A stretch of 64,000 nt of DNA from Bacteroides propionicigenes (GTDB taxonomy: Bacteria; Bacteroidota; Bacteroidia; Bacteroidales; Bacteroidaceae). Numbering within the stretch: position 1 is the stretch's first letter; every line of letters begins with the position of its first letter. Position numbers and translations under genes: made by a program. Below are positions 51,697-61,270 of the stretch, piece after piece. Under the pieces are notes generated by a model, which was not told where the DNA came from, ran no database searches, and saw only the letters and a list, made by a program, of their open reading frames with translations. Where the stretch lies: positions 310,001-374,000 of the forward strand of contig NZ_JAHBBW010000002.1 in the NCBI RefSeq assembly GCF_018390535.1, given 5' to 3'.

Positions 51697-52620
51697 TCAA
51701 TATTTGTATCTCTCCGCAAACTCGTGTGACACCGAATTACTGTAACTTTTGCAGACCTCTGCGGCAAATTCCATACCGTAACGGATAATTTCATCCCATT
51801 TGGCTTCGCTGATGGTGTTCAAGTCGTCATAGCGGATGTCATATTTCAGCAAGCCGTAGATGATGCCCGCATTAAAGTTGTCACCCGCCCCAATGGTACT
51901 CACGGCTTTCAGCGGTGGTATATCATATTCCTTGGAGACGGAAGCAGTGCGGAGCGTTATTTTCTCCGCCCCTGCCGTACACAGGAAATTGGGACAGTAG
52001 AATTTTATCTTGTCTCTATATATTTTGTCTGCGTCACGCAAATTGTACATATAGAAGAAGTCTTCCTGTGAGCCGCGTACAATGTCTGCGTATTCCAGAT
52101 TCTCAATGATAGTCGGTGCTAATTTTATAGCTTCTTCCTTATGGGAAGAACGGAAATTGGGATCGTAATAAATGATAGCCTTCTTTTCGTGTGCTTGGTC
52201 GAGCAGTTCCAATACTTTCTCGCGCAACACCGGATTCAATGCGTAGTAAGAACCGATGATGACAATGTCGTTTTCTTCCAGTTTGGGGTAAATGACATCC
52301 AGCCGTTGTTTGGGATAATCCTTATAGAAAATATACTCAGCGTCGCTGTTATCATTCAGGAAAGCAAGCGATACGGGAGATTTCCCGTCAGGAAACACGT
52401 TAACGTGGTCTGTGGAAATATGGTTATCGCGCATGAATTGGAGAATGATATTGCCCACGTGGTCATTGCCTGTCTCACTGATGAAACAGATAGGAACACC
52501 GGTACGGCTCAATGAAACTATTCCATTGAATACCGAACCGCCCGGAACGGCAGCCGAAGGTTGCTCGTTACGGAAAATGATGTCTAATATTGTTTCTCCG
52601 ATGCCGATTACTTTACGCAT
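51697..52620 (-). CDS. PfkB-family carbohydrate kinase
   Basis: The 307-residue kinase shows the ribokinase-fold N-terminus (GETILDIIF, PGGSVFNG) and the catalytic anion-hole motif STIGAGDNFNAGI near residue 255 with the base Asp. Fructokinase or another sugar kinase is likely; the sugar is not evident. Its ATG overlaps the upstream SIS-isomerase gene by 13 bases, so the two are translationally coupled and probably act in one pathway. Upstream of the SIS gene is a weak -7 box. Confidence 0.9.
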   Translation of the reverse strand: MRKVIGIGETILDIIFRNEQPSAAVPGGSVFNGIVSLSRTGVPICFISETGNDHVGNIILQFMRDNHISTDHVNVFPDGKSPVSLAFLNDNSDAEYIFYKDYPKQRLDVIYPKLEENDIVIIGSYYALNPVLREKVLELLDQAHEKKAIIYYDPNFRSSHKEEAIKLAPTIIENLEYADIVRGSQEDFFYMYNLRDADKIYRDKIKFYCPNFLCTAGAEKITLRTASVSKEYDIPPLKAVSTIGAGDNFNAGIIYGLLKYDIRYDDLNTISEAKWDEIIRYGMEFAAEVCKSYSNSVSHEFAERYKY

Positions 52621-53213
52621 AATGATCTTGATTTTTCTCCGAGGTAACCGCCGTGGTGACGTTTGGAGTAGTCTTCAATAGTAAATCCGGTTTTCTGCAT
52701 GGTTTGCACGACCAGAATGTCTCCTATAACGGTCATTACCGTCGTAGAAGTGGTAGGAGTCATACCCAATGTGCAGACCTCCTTGGGACTTCCTGTGCTG
52801 AGGCATACATCCGATTCCTGCGCCAGCGGACTGTCCGGATTTCCCGTGATAACAATAAATTTCAGTTTTGGGTTCAGGTTATGTGCCAATTGTGTCAACT
52901 CGACAATTTCACGCGTTTTGCCCGAATTGGAAATGAGCAATAACAGATCGTTCTCCTGCAGAATGCCCAAGTCTCCATGCTGTGCCTCACTGGGGTGGAG
53001 AAACACGGAAGGAATGCCGGTCGAACAGAAGGTAGTAGCAATATTCATAGCTATTTGCCCTGCCTTACCCATACCGGAAGTTACTAGTTTCCCTTTTTTG
53101 CGGTGTACTTGTTCTACGATGAGTTCTACCGCTTTTTCGTATGCGTCCGTTACGGGGATATTCAATACGGCTTGCGCTTCTTTCTGCAAAAGCTCTTGAA
53201 TGGATGCTATCAT
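52608..53213 (-). CDS. SIS-domain sugar phosphate isomerase (KpsF/GutQ-like, no CBS)
   Basis: The 201-residue protein is a single SIS domain: TSGMGKAGQIAMNIATTF, HPSEAQHGDLG and ISNSGKTREIVEL are the KdsD/KpsF motifs. Arabinose-5-phosphate isomerases have about 330 residues with two CBS domains; those are absent, as in short forms. The activity could be aldose-ketose isomerisation of a sugar phosphate feeding or following the coupled PfkB kinase. The GATATTTG word at 53247-53254 (minus) is one change from a -7 box. Confidence 0.86.
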   Translation of the reverse strand: MIASIQELLQKEAQAVLNIPVTDAYEKAVELIVEQVHRKKGKLVTSGMGKAGQIAMNIATTFCSTGIPSVFLHPSEAQHGDLGILQENDLLLLISNSGKTREIVELTQLAHNLNPKLKFIVITGNPDSPLAQESDVCLSTGSPKEVCTLGMTPTTSTTVMTVIGDILVVQTMQKTGFTIEDYSKRHHGGYLGEKSRSLCVK

Positions 53214-53288
53214 TGTCTCAATTTTGATTTATGAATTATAAGTCCGCAAATATCCGTAATTTTCCATAAACGGCAATAAGTTTTATTG

Positions 53289-53296
53289 TATTTTTG
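53289..53296 (+). promoter_or_regulatory. -7 box of the M16 peptidase gene
   Basis: TATTTTTG, 28 bases before the chosen ATG at 53324; the longer frame from 53294 would start inside this box, which supports the shorter protein. Confidence 0.58.
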
Positions 53297-53323
53297 TACC
53301 CGCATATTGTTTGTAACGTAAGA

Positions 53324-54571
53324 ATGAAGAATTTAACAGAAGAAATACCGTCTCGCCATAATCTGCACACATTGCCGAACGGATTGCGCATAATCCACGA
53401 ACCGTCTTTGTCAAAGGTGGCTTATTGTGGTTTTGCAATAGATGCCGGAACGCGTGATGAACTCGAAAACGAGCAGGGTATGGCGCATTTTGTAGAGCAC
53501 CTTATTTTTAAAGGCACTAAGAAGCGCAAAGCATGGCATATTTTGAACCGTATGGAGAATGTGGGCGGTGATTTGAATGCTTACACTAATAAGGAAGAAA
53601 CCGTAATTTATTCTGCATTTCTTACCGAACACTTCGGACGCGCTTTCGAGTTATTGACAGATATTGTATTCCATTCCACGTTTCCGCAACGGGAAATTGA
53701 GAAGGAGACAGAGGTTATTATAGACGAAATTCAATCGTATGAGGACAATCCCTCTGAACTGATTTTTGATGATTTTGAGGATCTAATCTTTCGCGAGCAT
53801 CCTTTAGGGCGTAATATCCTCGGTAATCCGGAGCTGTTGAAGAAATTCCGCAGTGAAGATGCTGCCGCTTTTACTTCACGCTTTTATCATCCCGGCAATA
53901 TGGTGTTCTTTGTTTTGGGTAATATGGATTTCAGGCAAGTGGTGCGCTGGGCAGAGAAACTGTTGGCTGATATTCCGGTTGTGGTTGTTGATAACCGTCG
54001 TACGCCTCCGCCTTTATATGTTCCGAAAAATTTGGTTTTGCATAAAGATACTCATCAGGCACATATCATGATTGGAAGCCGGGGGTACAACGCCTACGAG
54101 GACAAGCGTACGGCACTCTATTTGTTGAACAACATTCTCGGCGGTCCGGGTATGAACAGCCGATTGAATATAGCCTTGCGCGAACGGCGCGGTTTGGTCT
54201 ATAATGTAGAGTCCAACCTGACTTCCTACACCGACACCGGAACCTTCTGTATTTATTTCGGTTGCGATCCTGAGGATACAGGCCTTTGCACCCGTCTTGT
54301 GTATAAAGAACTGAAGCGTCTGCGTGATACCCGAATGACTCCTTCCCAGCTTGCCGCTGCCAAGAAACAGCTTATCGGTCAAATAGGTGTAGCTTCGGAC
54401 AATAACGAGAACAATGCCCTCGGTATGGCAAAGACTTTCCTGCACTATAATAAATATGAAACCTCTGAGGCTGTGTTCCGGCGTATTGAGCGACTTACCC
54501 CCGAAAATCTGTTGGAAGTGGCAAACGAGATGTTTGCAGAGGATTACTTATCGACACTTATTTACGATTGA
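53324..54571 (+). CDS. M16-family zinc metallopeptidase
   Basis: The 415-residue protein is a pitrilysin/processing-peptidase type enzyme. The inverted zinc motif HxxEH is in MAHFVEHLIFKGT (about residue 50), with the distal Glu expected in ETEVIIDEI (about 127). The C-terminal inactive-half signature GPGMNSRLNIALRERRGLVY is present. No signal peptide, so it is probably cytoplasmic. Full for the single-chain half-sized class. It converges with queH nine bases apart. Confidence 0.92.
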   Translation: MKNLTEEIPSRHNLHTLPNGLRIIHEPSLSKVAYCGFAIDAGTRDELENEQGMAHFVEHLIFKGTKKRKAWHILNRMENVGGDLNAYTNKEETVIYSAFLTEHFGRAFELLTDIVFHSTFPQREIEKETEVIIDEIQSYEDNPSELIFDDFEDLIFREHPLGRNILGNPELLKKFRSEDAAAFTSRFYHPGNMVFFVLGNMDFRQVVRWAEKLLADIPVVVVDNRRTPPPLYVPKNLVLHKDTHQAHIMIGSRGYNAYEDKRTALYLLNNILGGPGMNSRLNIALRERRGLVYNVESNLTSYTDTGTFCIYFGCDPEDTGLCTRLVYKELKRLRDTRMTPSQLAAAKKQLIGQIGVASDNNENNALGMAKTFLHYNKYETSEAVFRRIERLTPENLLEVANEMFAEDYLSTLIYD

Positions 54572-54580
54572 TAATCTTCT

Positions 54581-55171
54581 CTATTTATTTTCTTCAGGTT
54601 GTTCCAATCGTTTCATGCTGAATTCGCAGCCGCAGTATAGTTGGTTATAGAAGTCATACTCTTTGAGGAGACGGTTGCGACGTTCTTGTAATCCGCCTTT
54701 TCGCCAGTTCTGTTCCCAAAAGATTGTACCGGGATAAAGGGTGGCTGCCCGTCTTCCCGCTTCGTTTATCTGATCGAGGCTTTTCCAGCGCGAAGATGCA
54801 AGGGTGGTGGTAAAAACAGAAAAGCCATGCTCGGAAGCATAGTGTGCCGTTTCCGTCAGGCGTAGTGTGAAGCACTTCAGGCAACGGCCGCCACGTTCCG
54901 GTTCATCTTCCAGCCCCAGCATGGTATTCCGCCAATGGGTGTAGTTGTAATCTGCATCGATGAAATCGAGGTTTTGAGATGTTACAAAGCGAATGGCTTC
55001 CTGTTTTCTTATTTCATACTCCTCTTTCGGATAAATGTTGGGATTACAATAAAACACAGTTGGGCAGATGCCGTTTGACAGCATACATTCTATGATGGCA
55101 GAGGAACAGGGAGCACAACAGGAATGTAGCAAAACTCTGTTTTCACCGTTGGGAGTTTGAATTTTCAGCAT
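54581..55171 (-). CDS. queH: Epoxyqueuosine reductase QueH
   Basis: The 196-residue protein (former DUF208) carries the cysteine pairs of QueH: LLHSCCAPCSS (residues about 14-24), GGRCLKCF (about 94) and YCGCEFS near the C-terminus, which bind a 4Fe-4S cluster and a second iron. It performs the last step of queuosine synthesis on tRNA in bacteria lacking QueG. It is the last gene of the minus-strand run that begins with dapB, 27 bases after uxuA. Confidence 0.92.
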   Translation of the reverse strand: MLKIQTPNGENRVLLHSCCAPCSSAIIECMLSNGICPTVFYCNPNIYPKEEYEIRKQEAIRFVTSQNLDFIDADYNYTHWRNTMLGLEDEPERGGRCLKCFTLRLTETAHYASEHGFSVFTTTLASSRWKSLDQINEAGRRAATLYPGTIFWEQNWRKGGLQERRNRLLKEYDFYNQLYCGCEFSMKRLEQPEENK

Positions 55172-55198
55172 AGTAATGAGTACTTTAAACTTTTAGTT

Positions 55199-56368
55199 TC
55201 ATAGCAACGATTTCGCAATACCCATTTCCAGTCCTCTTAGTTCTGCCAGCCCCCTGAGACGGCCGATGCAGGAATATCCCGGATTAGTCTTCTTTTTTAA
55301 GTCGTCTACCATTTGGTGTCCGTGGTCGGGACGCATCGGAATGGAGACTTTACGGCGTTGCTGCAGTTCGAGGAAAGCCTTCATTACGTGATACATATCA
55401 ACGTTGCCCTCCAGATGGTTGGCTTCATAGAAATTGCCTTCTTCATCACGTTGTGTACTACGGAGATGTACAAAGTTGATGCGGTCGCCAAATTGTTCCA
55501 TTAAGGCTGCGCAGTCATTGGCGCTACTTACACCCAGTGAACCGGTACACAGGCACAGGCCGTTGCTCTTGTTGGGGACAGCGTCAATCAAAGCCTGGAA
55601 GTCGGCTCCGCAACTCATGATACGCGGCAATCCCAGAATTGAACAGGGGGGATCGTCCGGATGAATTACCAACTCAACACCGGCTTCATCGGCAACGGGA
55701 CAAATCTCGCTGAGGAAATAAATCAGGTTGGCGCGCAGTTTCTCGGGAGTGATGTTTTTGTAACGGTCCAGTTCTTTCTGGAACTGTTCCAGTGTGAAGC
55801 TCTCTTCCGAACCGGGCAGACCGGCAATCATATTGCGTACAAGCAATTGCTTGTCATCTTCCGTCATCTGTTCAAAGCGGACTTTGGCTTTGGCCTTTTC
55901 TTCATCGGTGTAATCGGCTTCCGCACCGGGACGTTTCAGTAGGAAGAGGTCGAAAGCAATGAAGGCGGCACGCTCAAAACGCAAAGCGCGGCTACCATCG
56001 GGAAGCTCGTAGGCAAGGTCAGTACGAGTCCAGTCCAATACGGGCATAAAGTTGTAGGTAACGATGTTTACACCACATTTGCCAAGGTTGCGGAGGCTTT
56101 CCTTATAGTTATCTATATATTTTTGGAAGTCTCCGGTTTGGGTTTTGATGTGTTCGTGTACGGGTACGCTTTCAACGACAGACCAGCGCAGTCCGACGGC
56201 TTCAATCATTTCTTTTCGTTTCATGATTTCTTCCACTGTCCATACTTCGCCGTTGGGTATGTGGTGCAAGGCGTTCACGATGCCGGTAGCTCCGGTTTGT
56301 TTGATATCCCATAAGCTGATAGGGTCGTTAGGACCATACCAACGCCATGTTTGTTCACAAAGTATCAT
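55199..56368 (-). CDS. uxuA: Mannonate dehydratase
   Basis: UxuA (389 residues) dehydrates D-mannonate to 2-keto-3-deoxygluconate in glucuronate breakdown. The sequence is family-typical throughout: [12 protein letters not shown] at the N-terminus, [12 protein letters not shown] (about 117), [17 protein letters not shown] (about 230) and RPDHGHQM near the C-terminus with metal-binding residues. Full length. It follows the SDR oxidoreductase by 42 bases, giving two consecutive steps of the hexuronate path. Confidence 0.96.
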   Translation of the reverse strand: MILCEQTWRWYGPNDPISLWDIKQTGATGIVNALHHIPNGEVWTVEEIMKRKEMIEAVGLRWSVVESVPVHEHIKTQTGDFQKYIDNYKESLRNLGKCGVNIVTYNFMPVLDWTRTDLAYELPDGSRALRFERAAFIAFDLFLLKRPGAEADYTDEEKAKAKVRFEQMTEDDKQLLVRNMIAGLPGSEESFTLEQFQKELDRYKNITPEKLRANLIYFLSEICPVADEAGVELVIHPDDPPCSILGLPRIMSCGADFQALIDAVPNKSNGLCLCTGSLGVSSANDCAALMEQFGDRINFVHLRSTQRDEEGNFYEANHLEGNVDMYHVMKAFLELQQRRKVSIPMRPDHGHQMVDDLKKKTNPGYSCIGRLRGLAELRGLEMGIAKSLL

Positions 56369-56410
56369 AGTATTTATTACTTTTACGATTTACAATTGAT
56401 TCTTTTATAG

Positions 56411-57220
56411 TTAAATGGAGAAAGCGTCGAAGCCTCCGTCTACCACTGAAAGTGCTCCGGTAACGAAGCTGGAAGCATCACTGATAAGGTAGTGGATGGT
56501 TCCGAAGAGTTCTTCCGGTTCGGCAAAGCGTCCGCATGGAGTGTGGGCGATTATGGTCTTTGCACGGTCTGTGTACGAGCCGTCGGGATTGGTCAACAAC
56601 GCACGGTTTTGATTGGTCAACAGAAAGCCCGGAACAATGGCATTAACACGGAGCTCGGGACTGAATTTGGTAGCTAACTCGGTTGCCATATAGCGGGTAT
56701 AGTTGCCGATGGCGGCTTTGGCAGAGCCATAACCTACTACACGCGTCAGCGGACGGAGAGCCGATTCGGAACAGAAGTTAACGATAGCGCCTTTCTTGTT
56801 CTTTGCCATGACATCTACGAATACCATGGTAGGAAGTACTGTGCCGAAAAGGTTCAAATCTACCACTTTGCGGAATGCGTCTACATCCAGATCGAGTACG
56901 GTCTTGTCCGGAGCAATGGTAGCACCCGGCATATTGCCTCCTGCAGCGTTCAACAGTACGTCGATAGTGCCGAAGCGTTCAAGTATGGCTTTCTTATTTT
57001 CTTCCAGCACTTCTTTATTCAGTACGTCGGTTACGAGGAACAAGGCTTCAGACTTTTGGTTAAGTTCGGCTTCCAGTTCCTTGCCAATTTCTTCCGTACG
57101 ATCTAAAACTACGATTTTAGCTCCTTGTTCGGCCAGATAGTTGGCGATGTTTCTCCCCAGGATACCGCAACCGCCTGTAATGACGATTACTTTGTTTTTA
57201 ATGTCGAATAAGTTTTTCAT
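56411..57220 (-). CDS. SDR oxidoreductase, probable D-mannonate (fructuronate) oxidoreductase
   Basis: The 269-residue short-chain dehydrogenase has the cofactor motif TGGCGILGRNIA (about 15-26), NAAGG and the catalytic S..Y..K as SESALRP, YGSAK. Substrate is inferred from uxuA next door: reduction of fructuronate to mannonate, done elsewhere by the unrelated UxuB. Bacteroides commonly uses an SDR of this kind at this place. It could also handle another hexuronate-derived ketose. It lies 49 bases after the WbqC-like gene. Confidence 0.86.
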   Translation of the reverse strand: MKNLFDIKNKVIVITGGCGILGRNIANYLAEQGAKIVVLDRTEEIGKELEAELNQKSEALFLVTDVLNKEVLEENKKAILERFGTIDVLLNAAGGNMPGATIAPDKTVLDLDVDAFRKVVDLNLFGTVLPTMVFVDVMAKNKKGAIVNFCSESALRPLTRVVGYGSAKAAIGNYTRYMATELATKFSPELRVNAIVPGFLLTNQNRALLTNPDGSYTDRAKTIIAHTPCGRFAEPEELFGTIHYLISDASSFVTGALSVVDGGFDAFSI

Positions 57221-57269
57221 GATTGAGTTTGTTAATTAATTAAAAGTTAGTTATATGAATTATGTCAAG

Positions 57270-57914
57270 TTATTGATAGTTCTGTCTGTTACTTTGCTGC
57301 AACACCAGTAAGCTCTCCGGTCCCATATTGAACAGTAAATCGATAATACTGAGATTAGGCAAGAAACCGAGCCTCTCTTGGAATACTTGGTAGTAAGGTT
57401 GCGGAAAGAATTCCGGATCTTCCAGACGGAAATCTTTCTTAGGATGAATGCGCTCGCGGAAATCTTTCTCGTCGGAATCGAACTCGGTTTTATATTCTGA
57501 GGTACGTCCTATGACGGGTTGTATATCTATCAGTGAACAGATAAGGCGGCAGAGTTCTTCGTTAAAATCGGCTAAAAACTCATATTTCTTTTCATAAAAA
57601 GGACGGAAGTCATCTTTGTAATATTCAAAGAAAGGTGTATGGTTGTATGCCGATTCAATGGCATTCCAATGCAGATGGCGCCAATTCCCATGGTCGGAGA
57701 TACGGATGTCGCGCATAGGACATTTTAGAGTGTCGGGTTTGACAGTGGGAATGGAAAGGGCGAGTTCTCCGTCCGGTGCGGCAATAGTGCAGCGGTTACG
57801 ATAGGTTTGCTTGATATAATGGTCGTGTTGTTCGATATACACTTGCTCATATACCAGCAATTTTGTATAATACTCAACCGGAGCCAGATAGGCGGAAGAA
57901 AGATAGACAGTCAT
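57270..57914 (-). CDS. WbqC-like family protein
   Basis: The 214-residue protein matches the WbqC-like family (YLSSAYLAPVEYYTKLL, CTIAAPDGELALSIPTVKP, ISDHGNWRHLHWNAIESAY in part). Members occur in lipopolysaccharide loci; function is not established. It is placed 34 bases after the second signal peptidase gene, on the same strand. No catalytic residue can be named. Confidence 0.82.
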   Translation of the reverse strand: MTVYLSSAYLAPVEYYTKLLVYEQVYIEQHDHYIKQTYRNRCTIAAPDGELALSIPTVKPDTLKCPMRDIRISDHGNWRHLHWNAIESAYNHTPFFEYYKDDFRPFYEKKYEFLADFNEELCRLICSLIDIQPVIGRTSEYKTEFDSDEKDFRERIHPKKDFRLEDPEFFPQPYYQVFQERLGFLPNLSIIDLLFNMGPESLLVLQQSNRQNYQ

Positions 57915-57948
57915 TTAAATTGAGAATTAAAAATTAAAAATTAAAAAA

Positions 57949-58887
57949 TCACCTCACTCTTTTCCACATTCTATTCCAACGATATCCATTGAAAAGCCCC
58001 GTTCCTTGTTCTTTAGAAAACCATATGACGGCTGCTTTACCGATAATATGGTCTTTCGGTACAAGACCGAACAAGCGAGAGTCTGACAGATTTATGGAAT
58101 TATTGGCGCCAACCCAATAGTAATCTTTCGTAAAGTAACAATGCTGTACAGGTTTTCCTTCGATATATAATGTGTCATTTTTGATTTCTGCCTGTTTCTT
58201 TTCATGCAATACCAACGTATTTCGTAGTAGTGTCATATTCCAGGGGTACACGCGCACGGCTTTTCCTTTGCCGGGGATGATGAGTGGTTTCAGTACTTCA
58301 ACAGAATCTTCTGTATCGGCTGGCTCTATCCAATTATTGGTTCCTAAGGCCTGTTCTAATAGATAATACTCATATCTGCTGAAACTGCGTACATTCTTTG
58401 CTGTATCTTGCCCCAGCAACACGTTGGGGCAGATGGAAAGAATGGTGAGCAAGGAGTCCAACTGTCTTTCCTTTTTCCGTGGATACGTATAAAGGAACTT
58501 CTGGTCCGGGGCATTCTTTTCCGAAGGAATTACGGAAAAAAGAGAATCTACCAACAAGGTGTCTCCCGGTATCCCCAAGCAACGGCTGATAAATACTTCT
58601 CTTTGATCGATTGTTGCTTGTGAAAGGTTGGCGGGATTATTGAATACAAGAATATCATCCTTGTGCACAGACTTGTCTGCCCAACGCTGATATCCCCATA
58701 AACTCATGAAAGGAAGCCGTAGTCCGTAGCTCCATTTGTTTACTAAGATACGTTCACCGCGGTACAGTGAATTTTCCATTCCTGAGGAAGGTATTAAATA
58801 GGAAGTCGCAACACAGCCCCGGAGTAATACCACTATCAGTATCACTCCTGTTATAGTAGCTGCAATCTTCCAGTTCCTTCCTCTCAT
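57949..58887 (-). CDS. Signal peptidase I paralogue lacking the catalytic dyad
   Basis: The 312-residue protein has one N-terminal transmembrane segment (8-22) and the S26 fold, and lies 34 bases after an intact lepB. The box B motif reads PSSGMENSL, with Gly36 where the nucleophile Ser stands (intact neighbour: PSSSLEKSL); box D reads ISRCLGIPGD, with Ser101 where the catalytic Lys stands (neighbour: VKRCVGLPGD); box E is GANNSINLSDSR instead of GDN-type. All three changes point to a catalytically dead relative that might pair with or regulate the active enzyme. The start MRGRNW at 58885-58887 was chosen; an ATG four codons earlier is possible. Confidence 0.85.
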   Translation of the reverse strand: MRGRNWKIAATITGVILIVVLLRGCVATSYLIPSSGMENSLYRGERILVNKWSYGLRLPFMSLWGYQRWADKSVHKDDILVFNNPANLSQATIDQREVFISRCLGIPGDTLLVDSLFSVIPSEKNAPDQKFLYTYPRKKERQLDSLLTILSICPNVLLGQDTAKNVRSFSRYEYYLLEQALGTNNWIEPADTEDSVEVLKPLIIPGKGKAVRVYPWNMTLLRNTLVLHEKKQAEIKNDTLYIEGKPVQHCYFTKDYYWVGANNSINLSDSRLFGLVPKDHIIGKAAVIWFSKEQGTGLFNGYRWNRMWKRVR

Positions 58888-58921
58888 GGTGTGTACCAAC
58901 CGCTAACCCTTAATCACTGTA

Positions 58922-60406
58922 TTAATGTACCCATTTGAAGATTCGGTTCCAACGGATTTTTCCGTCAAACCAGCCGCGGTCCTTGTCTAACGACAGCCAA
59001 ACGACGATAGGTTTGCCTACCACGTGGTCTTCCGGTACAAAGCCCCAATAACGGGAATCGAGAGAATTGTGGCGGTTATCGCCCATCATCCAGTAATAAT
59101 CCAGCTTGAAAGTGTAGGTATCCGTTTTTTGTCCGTTGATATAGATGCCGTCCGTTTTTTGCTCCAGTGTATTGCCTTCATAGGCAACGATACAACGTTC
59201 GTAAATCGGTAAATTGTCTTTGGTCAAGGTAACGGTAGCGCCTTTTTCCGGTATCCATATAGGACCGTAGTTGTCTCGCGTCCACTTGGTGTAGAGATTT
59301 TGCGGATACATCTGTCCTGACAGGTTTTCCGGCTCCATAATAATACGGCTGATTAGCTTTTTGTTACCGATAAGCGTATCGTACATTCTTTTTGTAAGAG
59401 GCAAGTGATAAACGGGGGTCAGCCTGCCTTGGGCATCACGGCGGTCCAGCCCCATCTGCATAAGTCCTTCCTCATAATTGAAGTCATCGGTCATCAGTAT
59501 TTGGTCGTCATTGCTGATGCCCAGTTCGCGGAACATATCTTCCGGTATGTACGGACCTGTGGTCTGCACAAAATAGTTGAGCTGCATATCTTCCGGATTC
59601 TCAATGGCTTTTCCGTCGATGTACACTTGTGTATCCTTTATCTGCAGGGTGTCTCCCGGCAAACCGACACAGCGCTTTACATAATTCTCGCGGCGGTCCA
59701 CAGGACGTACTACAATATCACCATACATTTGCGGGTTGGTACGGATCAGATTACGGCCGGCATTGTAGTAAAGGTCGTAGACGGTACGCTGTTGGTCACG
59801 CGTCAGGCTGTCCATATTGATTTTATTGGGATAAACACGTTGTCCTTCCCTATAAGCCAGGCTGTAGAAATCTTCTTGCTGCCTGTTGAGTGCTACCGTA
59901 TCGCCTGCCGGAAAGTTGAACACGACAATATCGTTCAGCTTTACTTTTCCGAAACCCGGTACACGTTTATATTTCCATTGCGGCCATTCAATGTACGATT
60001 TGGTGTTGAATATCGGCAGTGTATGTTGCGCCAGTGGCATGGAGAGCGGGGTATTCGGCACGCGCGGACCGTAACTCATCTTGCTTACGTAAAGGAAGTC
60101 GCCTACCAGCAATGATTTCTCCAGTGAAGATGAGGGTATCTGATAGTTCTGGAATATGTAGATGTTTACAAAGTAGACCGCTACTAAAGCGAAGACAATG
60201 GCATCCACCCAACTCATAATGCTGCGTACTGCCGGATTCTTGGATGTCTTCCAAAACCCCCAAGGTATCTTCTTACTGATATAGATGTCGAATATGAAAG
60301 GAACAATAATCACTCCCCACCAACTTTTTACCCAAACAAGGAAAACAAGGTAGAGTAAGGTAATTATGCCGAACTTAATCCATTGGGCGCGTGTTGCTTT
60401 TCTCAT
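58922..60406 (-). CDS. lepB: Signal peptidase I
   Basis: LepB (494 residues) cleaves signal peptides at the outer face of the inner membrane. Two or three N-terminal hydrophobic segments (about 11-30, 33-47, 68-86) precede the catalytic part: nucleophile box IPSSSLEKSL (about 95), general-base Lys in YVKRCVGLPGD and box E GDNRHNSLDSR. It is much longer than the E. coli enzyme because of insertions between the boxes, as is common in Bacteroidetes. It starts six bases after dapB and is followed by its inactive paralogue. Confidence 0.95.
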   Translation of the reverse strand: MRKATRAQWIKFGIITLLYLVFLVWVKSWWGVIIVPFIFDIYISKKIPWGFWKTSKNPAVRSIMSWVDAIVFALVAVYFVNIYIFQNYQIPSSSLEKSLLVGDFLYVSKMSYGPRVPNTPLSMPLAQHTLPIFNTKSYIEWPQWKYKRVPGFGKVKLNDIVVFNFPAGDTVALNRQQEDFYSLAYREGQRVYPNKINMDSLTRDQQRTVYDLYYNAGRNLIRTNPQMYGDIVVRPVDRRENYVKRCVGLPGDTLQIKDTQVYIDGKAIENPEDMQLNYFVQTTGPYIPEDMFRELGISNDDQILMTDDFNYEEGLMQMGLDRRDAQGRLTPVYHLPLTKRMYDTLIGNKKLISRIIMEPENLSGQMYPQNLYTKWTRDNYGPIWIPEKGATVTLTKDNLPIYERCIVAYEGNTLEQKTDGIYINGQKTDTYTFKLDYYWMMGDNRHNSLDSRYWGFVPEDHVVGKPIVVWLSLDKDRGWFDGKIRWNRIFKWVH

Positions 60407-60412
60407 AATACT

Positions 60413-61174
60413 TTATTTTAAAAATGGGAATAAATCGCTCATACCTAAGAATCCTTGCTTGTCGGCTGTATATTCTGCAGCCAATACAGCTCCTAAGGCA
60501 AAGCCGCTGCGGTTTTTGGCATCATGGGTAATGGTGATACTGTCTGCCTCGGAATCATAACGGATGCAGTGAATACCCGGAACTTCTCCTTCGCGGATGG
60601 AGCTGACAGGCAGTTCATCGGTTGCACATTCGGCAGAACCCGATACGCTTCCGTCCGGTGCTTGCAGTGTGCCTTTTACCCAACGGTCTTTGCGGTCGAG
60701 GTTTTCCAAAATTCCCTCGGCAAGGGTAATGGCAGTTCCGCTTGGGGCATCCAGTTTATGTATGTGGTGCGTTTCGCTCATCGTTACGTCGTAAGCGGGG
60801 AAACGGTTCATAATTTTTGCCAGATATTTGTTGACAGCCGAGAATATGGCTACTCCCAAACTGAAGTTTGATGACCAGAACAGTGTTTTGCCGCCTTCGG
60901 TACAGAGTTTCCTGACCTCTTCGCCGTGCTCCTCCAGCCAGCCCGTACTACCCGAAACTAATTTTACGCCGGCCTTGAAAGTTTTCATATAATTGTTATA
61001 GGCTACCATTGGATTGGTAAACTCTATGGCGACGTCGGCGCTCTTGAATGCGGCCGATTCAAAATCCTCCTGATTATTAATATCGATGATGCTGACAATT
61101 TCGTGTCCGCGGCTCAAGGCAATTTTCTCAATCTCCTTGCCCATTTTTCCGTAACCGATTAATGCTATTTTCAT
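60413..61174 (-). CDS. dapB: 4-hydroxy-tetrahydrodipicolinate reductase
   Basis: DapB (253 residues) reduces the dihydrodipicolinate intermediate in lysine and diaminopimelate synthesis. The cofactor motif is IGYGKMGKEIE (5-15), and the catalytic HHIHKLDAPSGTA (about 138-150) carries the His/Lys pair. It is about 20 residues shorter than E. coli DapB, typical for Bacteroidetes. It heads the seven-gene run dapB-lepB-paralogue-WbqC-SDR-uxuA-queH; -7 box TACCTTTG at 61219-61226 (minus). Confidence 0.96.
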   Translation of the reverse strand: MKIALIGYGKMGKEIEKIALSRGHEIVSIIDINNQEDFESAAFKSADVAIEFTNPMVAYNNYMKTFKAGVKLVSGSTGWLEEHGEEVRKLCTEGGKTLFWSSNFSLGVAIFSAVNKYLAKIMNRFPAYDVTMSETHHIHKLDAPSGTAITLAEGILENLDRKDRWVKGTLQAPDGSVSGSAECATDELPVSSIREGEVPGIHCIRYDSEADSITITHDAKNRSGFALGAVLAAEYTADKQGFLGMSDLFPFLK

Positions 61175-61218
61175 TGTTTCTTTGGTTTTTATTCAGTTTA
61201 TCAACAAACTATACGTCG

Positions 61219-61244
61219 CAAAGGTAATCTTTTTCTTACATTTG
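61219..61244. promoter_or_regulatory. Divergent -7 boxes for dapB and the DUF2851 gene
   Basis: TACCTTTG on the minus strand (61219-61226) and TACATTTG on the plus strand (61237-61244) lie 10 bases apart. Each fits TAnnTTTG; no clear -33 words. Leaders would be about 40 and 20 bases. Confidence 0.55.
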
Positions 61245-61270
61245 CGCACAACATTAACGTCTTGTTAACA

